Part shown: positions 7,267 through 11,933 of the stretch, in pieces
Numbering within the stretch: position 1 is the first letter of the stretch
Layout of the letters: the number at the start of each line of letters is the position of its first letter
Origin: an uncultured Elusimicrobia bacterium
GTDB taxonomy: Bacteria > Elusimicrobiota > Elusimicrobia > Elusimicrobiales > Elusimicrobiaceae
Length of the DNA stretch: 11,933 nucleotides
Direction: 5' to 3'
Assembly: GCA_945483375.1 (NCBI GenBank)
Contig: CALYRQ010000009.1
Location: forward strand, 1-11,933
Position numbers and translations under genes: made by a program
The notes under the pieces: model-generated
What the model was told of the DNA's origin: nothing
Databases searched by the model: none
The model's input: the letters and a program-made list of their open reading frames with translations, nothing else

Positions 7267-7611
7267 TTAGTCCACCAATTTAACGATGGCCACTTCGGCG
7301 TTGTCGCCCTGACGCACACCCGCGCGGTAAATGCGGCAGAAGCCGCCGGCGCGGTTGGCGTAACGGGAGGCCAACACTTCAAATAATTTTTTAACGGCAG
7401 CCGCGTCTTTCAAAGTATCTTTGGCGGCGCGTTCGTTATTGGCTTTGGCCAAGGTGATGAGTCCTTCCACCACGCGTCTGACTTCTTTGGCTTTGGGCAA
7501 CGTGGTCTTCACTTCTTCGTGAAGAATGATGCTGGTGGCCATATTGTTGAGCATGGCTTTGCGGTGGGACGCAGTCTTGCCAAGTTTTCTGTATCCGGTA
7601 TTCTTAATCAT
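7267..7611 (-). CDS. rplQ: 50S ribosomal protein L17
   Basis: L17 is a bacterial large-subunit protein near the exit of the polypeptide tunnel. The 114-residue protein has the family core RKLGKTASHRKAMLNNMATS (8-27), followed by TTLPKAKEVRRVVEGLITLAK, and ends in a compact basic domain of about normal length. The ATG at 7611 follows an AAGGAGT site. It lies 16 nt after rpoA, the universal rpoA-rplQ order. The gene after it is mreB rather than the more common cobalt-transporter or rplM/rpsI genes. Confidence 0.97.
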   Translation of the reverse strand: MIKNTGYRKLGKTASHRKAMLNNMATSIILHEEVKTTLPKAKEVRRVVEGLITLAKANNERAAKDTLKDAAAVKKLFEVLASRYANRAGGFCRIYRAGVRQGDNAEVAIVKLVD

Positions 7612-7627
7612 ACTCTAAAACTACTCC

Positions 7628-8626
7628 TTAAATTTTCATACCGAGGGAAAGATTCATCTCGGCAAGTCTTTCTTTAATTTCATCCATCGATTTGGCACCG
7701 AAGTTTTTGATCATTTTCAAATCTTCTTCGGTCATTTTTACCAAATCGCGCACCGTGTTGACCTTCTCCGACTTCAAGCAGTTGATGGAGCGGGAAGACA
7801 ACTCAATAAACTCAATGGACTGATTGAGCAGTTCATCCTGTTTAGAGTTCGCGCCGGCGTTCTGGACGGCCTCCACGGGAGAAACGGGTTCTTCCACAGC
7901 TTCGTCGCTGGTGGTGGCCACGCAATCGTCTTCGCCTTCAATCGTGAAAATGTGCAAAGAGTTAGAGAGCAAAACAGCCGCACGATGCAACGCGCGGGCG
8001 GGGGCCAGCGTGCCGTCGGTGGTGATTTCCAAAATCAAGCGGTCGTAGTCCGTTTTCTGGCCGACGCGCGCGGGTTCCACGTCATAGTGAACCTTTACGA
8101 TCGGGGAAAACAGCGCGTCCACCGGGATAAATCCGGCCGGGCGCTGGGTTTTGGCCTGTTCTTCAGCCGGGCCATATCCCTTGCCGCGGGAAATTTCAAT
8201 TTCCATTTCCAAGATGCCGCCCACTTCAAGCGTAGCCAGTTCCAGGTCTTTATTGACAATTTCCACACCGTCGACTTCTTCAATATCCGCCGCCGTAATC
8301 ACACCGGGTTTGTCGGCATGGAGCTGCAGATATTCGCGGGTTTTGCCTTCCATCTTTACGCGCAGGTTTTTCAGGTTAAGCAAAATGTTGATAACGTCTT
8401 CCCGGACGTTGGGCACCGTGCTGAATTCATGCACGGCCCCTGCGATTCTGACGGCGGTAACGGCGGCACCTTCCATGCCGGACAGTAAAATCCGGCGCAA
8501 GGAGTTGCCCACCGTGTGGCCGTAACCGCTTTCGTACGGTTCGGCAATAAATTTGCCGTAAAAGTCGGACGCGGTTTTTTCTTCCAACTGAATCTTTTGG
8601 GGAAGGACCAATTCGTTAAAAGCCAT
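7628..8626 (-). CDS. rpoA: DNA-directed RNA polymerase subunit alpha
   Basis: The alpha subunit dimerises to nucleate RNA polymerase and contacts UP elements and activators. The 332-residue protein has a full N-terminal assembly domain with the signature GYGHTVGNSLRRILLSG (34-50). An acidic linker at about 225-260 leads to a C-terminal domain starting near residue 265. The DNA-contact arginine of the C-terminal domain (E. coli Arg265) is retained as Arg279 in SSRSINCLK, and the NFGAKSMDEIKERL helix-hairpin segment is intact. The ATG at 8626 has GGAGG six bases upstream. It lies 15 nt after rpsD and 16 nt before rplQ, as in standard alpha operons. Confidence 0.98.
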   Translation of the reverse strand: MAFNELVLPQKIQLEEKTASDFYGKFIAEPYESGYGHTVGNSLRRILLSGMEGAAVTAVRIAGAVHEFSTVPNVREDVINILLNLKNLRVKMEGKTREYLQLHADKPGVITAADIEEVDGVEIVNKDLELATLEVGGILEMEIEISRGKGYGPAEEQAKTQRPAGFIPVDALFSPIVKVHYDVEPARVGQKTDYDRLILEITTDGTLAPARALHRAAVLLSNSLHIFTIEGEDDCVATTSDEAVEEPVSPVEAVQNAGANSKQDELLNQSIEFIELSSRSINCLKSEKVNTVRDLVKMTEEDLKMIKNFGAKSMDEIKERLAEMNLSLGMKI

Positions 8627-8641
8627 TATAAGCCTCCAAAA

Positions 8642-9271
8642 CTATTTAGAATAGTATTCGACGATGAGCTGCTCGTTGACAGGGTAGGACATTTCCGCTC
8701 TGTCGGGCCATCTTAAAAGTTTGCCGGTCAGTTTCTCCGCGTCGTATTCCAAAAAGCTGGGCCGCTGGTTGCGTTTTTCGGCTTCGGTAAGCCCCTGTTT
8801 GACTTGGACGTTTTCAGCCAAGGCTTTGTCCAGGGTTACTTTGTCGCCGATGCGCAGCTGGTAAGAAGGAACGTTGACGGCTTTACCGTTGACCGTTACA
8901 TATCCGTGCAAAACAATCTGGCGGGCCGCTTTCAAAGACACCGCAAAACCGAGTCGGCGCACGACATTATCCAAGCGGGTTTCCAGTTTCCGGAGGAAAT
9001 TTTCACCCGTTTGACCTTCGGCTTTGGCCGCAGCGTCAAACATATTGCGGAACGGAATTTCAGACATGCCGGACTGCAATTTGGCTTTCTGTTTTTCCTG
9101 CAAGCGAATGCCGTATTCGGACACTTTGGCTTTTCTGACTTTTCCGCCGCGTTTGGTGACGGCAGCCAACTTGTCAATGACGCAGTTGGTGTAGCACTTG
9201 GTTCCTTTTAAGAAAAGTTTGCAATCTAATTTTCTGCATTTTTTGCAGCTGGGTCCTGTATATCTAGACAT
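8642..9271 (-). CDS. rpsD: 30S ribosomal protein S4
   Basis: S4 is a primary 16S rRNA-binding protein and in E. coli represses the alpha operon. The 209-residue protein has an S4 RNA-binding domain at about 98-160, including ETRLDNVVRRLGFA and HGYVTVNGKAVNVPSY. The N-terminus is of the zinc-binding type, with Cys9, Cys12, Cys26 and Cys30; the last pair is one residue closer than in the Thermus form, which has CysX4Cys. The ATG at 9271 gives the canonical MSRYTGP start and has AGGAGA upstream. The frame opens 12 codons earlier, but that part overlaps rpsK and is not S4-like. It lies 5 nt after rpsK and 15 nt before rpoA. Confidence 0.97.
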   Translation of the reverse strand: MSRYTGPSCKKCRKLDCKLFLKGTKCYTNCVIDKLAAVTKRGGKVRKAKVSEYGIRLQEKQKAKLQSGMSEIPFRNMFDAAAKAEGQTGENFLRKLETRLDNVVRRLGFAVSLKAARQIVLHGYVTVNGKAVNVPSYQLRIGDKVTLDKALAENVQVKQGLTEAEKRNQRPSFLEYDAEKLTGKLLRWPDRAEMSYPVNEQLIVEYYSK

Positions 9272-9276
9272 AAATC

Positions 9277-9699
9277 TTATACTCTCCTGGCTTTGGGCGG
9301 TCTGCATCCGTTGTGGGGGATGGGGGTGATGTCTTTAATGGAAGACACGGTAAGTCCGGCTTGCTGTACGGCTCTGACGGCCGTTTCGCGGCCCTGACCG
9401 GGTCCGCAGACCTTTACGGCCACTTCACGCATACCCATGGCGACGGCTTTTTCGGCCGCTTTGTTGCTGGTAATCTGCGCGGCGAACGGGGTGCTTTTTT
9501 TGGTGCCTTTGAAGCCGTGGGAACCGGCGGTGGACCAAGCAACCGTGTTGCCTTTGTCGTCCGACACCGTTACAATGGTGTTGTTGAACGAGCAGTAAAT
9601 GTGCACCACGCCAAAAACGGGCGCTTTCGAATTTTTCTTTTTGCCTTTCGCCGCGGGCGCTTGGGCCGGCGCGGCCGTTGTCACTTTTTCTTCTGCCAT
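9277..9699 (-). CDS. rpsK: 30S ribosomal protein S11
   Basis: S11 lies on the 30S platform and helps shape the mRNA exit region. The 140-residue protein contains the family motifs [34 protein letters not shown] and the C-terminal [15 protein letters not shown]. About 25 N-terminal residues before the core are rich in Ala, Pro and Lys, a modest extension typical of variable S11 tails. The ATG at 9699 has an AGAAGGA site. It lies 22 nt after rpsM and 5 nt before rpsD. No irregularity was seen in the conserved core. Confidence 0.97.
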   Translation of the reverse strand: MAEEKVTTAAPAQAPAAKGKKKNSKAPVFGVVHIYCSFNNTIVTVSDDKGNTVAWSTAGSHGFKGTKKSTPFAAQITSNKAAEKAVAMGMREVAVKVCGPGQGRETAVRAVQQAGLTVSSIKDITPIPHNGCRPPKARRV

Positions 9700-9721
9700 A
9701 TGGTTAAATTCCTTCTAAAAT

Positions 9722-10096
9722 TTATTTGGTTTTGGAACCCACGGTTTTTCTTCTGCCGCGGCGGGTTCTGCTGTTGGTTTTGGTGCGCTGACCGCGGACC
9801 GGCAGGTTGCGGCGGTGGCGCTGGCCTTTATAGGAACCGATTTCAATGGCGCGGTGAATGTTCTGCGCCACTTCGCGGCGAAGTTCACCTTCCACTTTGT
9901 ATTCCTTCTGCAAAAGGGTGTTGAGAAGACCGGCCTGCTGTTCCGTCAAATCTTTGACGCGGGTGGCGGGGTCAATTTGGCCTTCCAATTTGGCAAGCAC
10001 TTCTTTCGCGTTTTTCTTGCCGATGCCATAAATGTATTCCAACGCGACATCTATTCTTTTATTTTTCGGTAAATCAATACCTGCGACTCTAGCCAT
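9722..10096 (-). CDS. rpsM: 30S ribosomal protein S13
   Basis: S13 sits in the 30S head and contacts the P-site tRNA and the 50S subunit. The 124-residue protein starts [14 protein letters not shown] and has the helix-hairpin segment [14 protein letters not shown]. The C-terminal tail carries [19 protein letters not shown] and is strongly basic, as usual for tRNA contact. The ATG at 10096 has AGGAGT upstream. In E. coli the S4-binding pseudoknot that controls this operon precedes rpsM; here only 21 nt separate rpmJ and rpsM, too short for that structure by itself. Confidence 0.97.
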   Translation of the reverse strand: MARVAGIDLPKNKRIDVALEYIYGIGKKNAKEVLAKLEGQIDPATRVKDLTEQQAGLLNTLLQKEYKVEGELRREVAQNIHRAIEIGSYKGQRHRRNLPVRGQRTKTNSRTRRGRRKTVGSKTK

Positions 10097-10117
10097 ATCT
10101 TATAAAACTCCTGTAAA

Positions 10118-10231
10118 TTAACCTTGGCGTTGTTTGTGTTTCGCGACTTCGCAAACCACGCGTACTACGCCGTTGCGTTTAATGATTTTGCATTTTTGAC
10201 ATATCTTTTTAACACTGGCTCTAACTTTCAT
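10118..10231 (-). CDS. rpmJ: 50S ribosomal protein L36
   Basis: This 37-codon gene encodes L36, the smallest large-subunit protein, which binds 23S rRNA through a zinc ribbon. The product begins [19 protein letters not shown] and ends KHKQRQG. The zinc ligands Cys11, Cys14, Cys27 and His32 are all present, so this is the zinc-containing form rather than the Cys-less paralogue used in zinc starvation. Length is exactly that of the family. The ATG follows the infA stop without any gap (TAAATG), and GGGAG lies six bases upstream within infA, so the two are likely translationally coupled. The infA-rpmJ-rpsM order is the common bacterial one. Confidence 0.97.
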   Translation of the reverse strand: MKVRASVKKICQKCKIIKRNGVVRVVCEVAKHKQRQG

Positions 10232-10444
10232 TTATTTCTCCCTATAAGTTATTCTGCCGCGGGTCAGATCGTAAGGGGAAAGTTCCAATCTTACTTTATC
10301 GCCCGGTAGAATTCTTATATGATGAACTCTCATTTTGCCGGATATGTGCCCCAGAACTACTTTGCCGCCCGGTATTTCAATTTTAAACATCGCGTTGGGC
10401 AGCGCTTCCAGGACTTTACCTTCAATTTCGATTTTATCGCTCAT
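10232..10444 (-). CDS. infA: Translation initiation factor IF-1
   Basis: IF-1 occupies the ribosomal A site during initiation and aids IF-2 and IF-3. The 70-residue product is a single OB-fold with the near-invariant stretches [31 protein letters not shown] and [14 protein letters not shown]. The ATG at 10444 yields the normal [11 protein letters not shown] start and has GGAG four bases upstream, a slightly short spacing. A TTG 19 codons earlier lies in the map-infA hairpin region and is not credible as a start. It follows map by 71 nt and abuts rpmJ directly. Confidence 0.97.
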   Translation of the reverse strand: MSDKIEIEGKVLEALPNAMFKIEIPGGKVVLGHISGKMRVHHIRILPGDKVRLELSPYDLTRGRITYREK

Positions 10445-10478
10445 ACGACTCCGAGTTCGGATTAAATCACAGAACAAA

Positions 10479-10513
10479 CACCCGCCGCGTTTATCCTTCA
10501 AACGCGCCAGGCG
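10479..10513 (-). promoter_or_regulatory. Hairpin in the map-infA spacer
   Basis: On the minus strand CGCGTTT and AAACGCG (10506-10500 and 10492-10486) form a perfect 7-bp stem. After one G-G mismatch, six further pairs including two G-U wobbles extend it. The 7-nt loop reads GAAGGAT, containing an exposed ribosome-site-like AAGGA. The stem begins 3 nt after the map stop codon. The following TGTTTGTTCTG is only moderately T-rich, so it may be a leaky terminator, an RNA-processing or stability element, or a control site for infA. Which of these applies is not decided by sequence. Confidence 0.5.
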
Positions 10514-10515
10514 GC

Positions 10516-11268
10516 TTATTCAAAGGCAGTGAAAATTTCGCTGCCGTTAGCCGTTACGGCCACCGTATGTTCAAAATGCGCGGCGTAACTTCCGTCACGC
10601 GTGACAACGGTCCAGCCGTCCTCCAGCTCCCTGACTCTGTAACTTCCCGCAGTAAGCATGGGTTCAATCGCAAGCACCATCCCCGCTTCTAAAACGGGGC
10701 CGGTTCCCGGTGTACCGAAATTCGGAATGCTGGGTTCCTCGTGCATATTGCGCCCGATGCCGTGCCCGCAATAATCGCGCACGACGCCCATGTTATGGAG
10801 CATGGCGAAAGCTTCCACCGCATGCTGCACGTCGCCAAGACGTTTGCCCGGTTTGACTTGCCCGATTGCCTTATATAAAGACTTTTTGGTTACGTCCATC
10901 AGTCTTTGGGCTTCGTCGGAAACTTTTCCCACGCCGAGGGTGACAGCGGCGTCTGAACAGAAGCCGTCAAGGCGGGCCCCTGTATCGATACTGATAATAT
11001 CACCACTCTTTAATATTCTATCTTTTTTTGGGATTCCGTGCACGACTTCTTCGTTTACCGAAGCGCAAATGCTGCCCGGAAACCCATAATACCCCAGAAA
11101 AAGCGGCGTCGCCCCGAAGGAGCGAATCGTTTTTTCCGCGGCCGCGTCCAACTCCAGCGTGGAGATGCCGGGGCGTACCATTTCGGTCATTTGTTTTAAA
11201 ACCGCCGCAGTAACTTTTCCGGCCGCACGCATTTTTTGGAGTTCTTGCTCGTTTTTTACTTCAATCAT
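10516..11268 (-). CDS. map: Methionine aminopeptidase, type I
   Basis: This dimetal enzyme removes the initiator Met from nascent proteins. The 250-residue protein has the pita-bread fold of type Ia, with no N-terminal zinc extension and no type II insertion. All active-site residues are present: His78 in VVHGIP, metal ligands Asp95 and Asp106 in the [16 protein letters not shown] segment, His169 in GHGIG, Glu202 in AIEPM and Glu233 in HFEH. Each sits two positions before its E. coli counterpart. The start ATG overlaps the adk stop as ATGA, with AAGG four bases upstream, indicating coupling to adk. The secY-adk-map-infA order of the distal spc operon is typical of many bacteria. Confidence 0.97.
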   Translation of the reverse strand: MIEVKNEQELQKMRAAGKVTAAVLKQMTEMVRPGISTLELDAAAEKTIRSFGATPLFLGYYGFPGSICASVNEEVVHGIPKKDRILKSGDIISIDTGARLDGFCSDAAVTLGVGKVSDEAQRLMDVTKKSLYKAIGQVKPGKRLGDVQHAVEAFAMLHNMGVVRDYCGHGIGRNMHEEPSIPNFGTPGTGPVLEAGMVLAIEPMLTAGSYRVRELEDGWTVVTRDGSYAAHFEHTVAVTANGSEIFTAFE

Positions 11269-11903
11269 TTTACCTTCTTAAGGACTTTTGCAATGTCCTC
11301 AAAAACTTGTTCCGGGCTTTGATTCCCGTTTACTTCCACGTATTTACCGCTATTTTGGTAATAGTTCTTTACCGGCAGCGTATCGTGGTGGTACACTTCC
11401 AAGCGGTGTTTCACGCGTTCGGGAGTGTCGTCCGGGCGGGAATATAACTCCCCGCCGCACGCCGGACAGGCAGTCAGCGGCGCATTCAAATCTATGTGTA
11501 AAATCGCTCCGCACTTTTTGCACTGGCGGCGCGAAGAAATGCGGCTGACGACTTCGCTTTCCGGCAAATCAATCATCACGACTTCGGTAATTTCGCGGTT
11601 TAAGCGTTTCATCATAGAGTCCAACGCTTCGGCCTGCGCAACGGTGCGCGGAAAACCGTCGAAAATGATGCCTTTATCCGTCGCACTGACGATTTTTTCC
11701 AACATGGAAACCATCAGTTCATCGGGCACCAGGTTACCGTCGTTAATAATCGCGGCAATTTTTTTCCCGAGTTCCGAGCCGGAAGCAATTTCCGCCCGGA
11801 GAACATCCCCCGTGGAGATGTGGTACAAATCAAACTTCTGCTGCAATTTGGCCGACTGGGTGCCTTTACCGGCGCCCGGGCAGCCCATTAAAACAATGTT
11901 CAC
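11265..11903 (-). CDS. adk: Adenylate kinase
   Basis: Adenylate kinase interconverts ATP plus AMP with two ADP in the cytoplasm. The 212-residue protein has the P-loop GCPGAGKGT (7-15, with Cys where Pro is usual), AMP-site elements HISTGDVLR (28-36) and FDGFPRT (81-87), and RPDDTPERVKHRL (156-168). It is the long-LID type, with a Cys4 zinc site at Cys128, Cys131, Cys146 and Cys149. I choose the GTG at 11903 because it gives the normal MNIVLMG beginning, with the P-loop at the standard position. A TTG at 11922-11924 would add seven residues and is less likely. Upstream gene and promoter lie outside the window, where secY would be expected. The stop overlaps the map start by 4 bp. Confidence 0.96.
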   Translation of the reverse strand: MNIVLMGCPGAGKGTQSAKLQQKFDLYHISTGDVLRAEIASGSELGKKIAAIINDGNLVPDELMVSMLEKIVSATDKGIIFDGFPRTVAQAEALDSMMKRLNREITEVVMIDLPESEVVSRISSRRQCKKCGAILHIDLNAPLTACPACGGELYSRPDDTPERVKHRLEVYHHDTLPVKNYYQNSGKYVEVNGNQSPEQVFEDIAKVLKKVK

Positions 11904-11933
11904 TTCTCTTAACCTGCCTTTCAAAATACAAAC

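Noticed and set aside
9272..9307. 12-residue upstream extension of S4
   Set aside because: It overlaps rpsK, and the ATG at 9271 gives the canonical S4 start with a ribosome site.
10097..10117. S4-binding pseudoknot before rpsM, as in the E. coli alpha operon
   Set aside because: The spacer is only 21 nt, and no pseudoknot pairing was seen. Any S4 autocontrol would need a different site.
1..11933. Mobile elements, CRISPR arrays, phage, toxin-antitoxin or defence genes
   Set aside because: Every sizeable stretch is covered by a recognised housekeeping gene on one strand. No repeats, transposase motifs or foreign-looking segments were found.

Overview
This window is an ordinary chromosomal core-gene block. 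All sixteen recognisable genes lie on the minus strand, so transcription runs from high to low coordinates. It resembles a rod-shaped, probably diderm bacterium that uses Shine-Dalgarno initiation: purine-rich sites precede most starts, and a complete MreBCD/PBP2/RodA set is present. Base composition looks near-balanced to slightly GC-rich by eye. The phylum cannot be fixed from the sequence alone. An uncultured lineage such as Elusimicrobiota would be one guess, held at low confidence.

Region 1 (11903 down to 7267) is the distal spc operon plus the alpha operon: adk, map, infA, rpmJ, rpsM, rpsK, rpsD, rpoA, rplQ. The genes are packed with an overlap or gaps of 0-22 nt, except for a 71-nt map-infA gap that holds a strong hairpin. 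These genes supply nucleotide balance, N-terminal Met removal, translation initiation, ribosomal proteins L36, S13, S11, S4 and L17, and the RNA polymerase alpha subunit. The rpmJ gene (L36, 37 codons) is present and intact.

Region 2 (7252-6142) is mreB, only 14 nt after rplQ, followed by a convincing Rho-independent terminator. The actin-like shape protein therefore appears to be the last gene of the ribosomal/RNA polymerase transcription unit. The 258-nt spacer after it holds the terminator, a second stable hairpin sharing its core sequence, and presumably the promoter for the next unit. It is the largest gene-free stretch.

Region 3 (5950 down to the left edge) is a second tight unit: mreC, mreD, mrdA (PBP2), rodA, a DUF2344/TIGR03936 gene, and the 5' part of rng (RNase G/E). 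MreC, MreD, PBP2 and RodA form the elongasome core that builds the lateral cell wall with MreB. The DUF2344 protein has no established function. RNase G begins RNA processing or decay and is cut off by the window edge after about 226 residues.

No mobile element, CRISPR array, tRNA, rRNA, phage or defence gene was seen, and I found no clearly undescribed system. The points most worth a second look are mreB joined to the alpha operon, a RodA about 75 residues longer than usual with extra membrane segments, the tandem hairpins between mreB and mreC, and the lone DUF2344 gene in a cell-wall operon.
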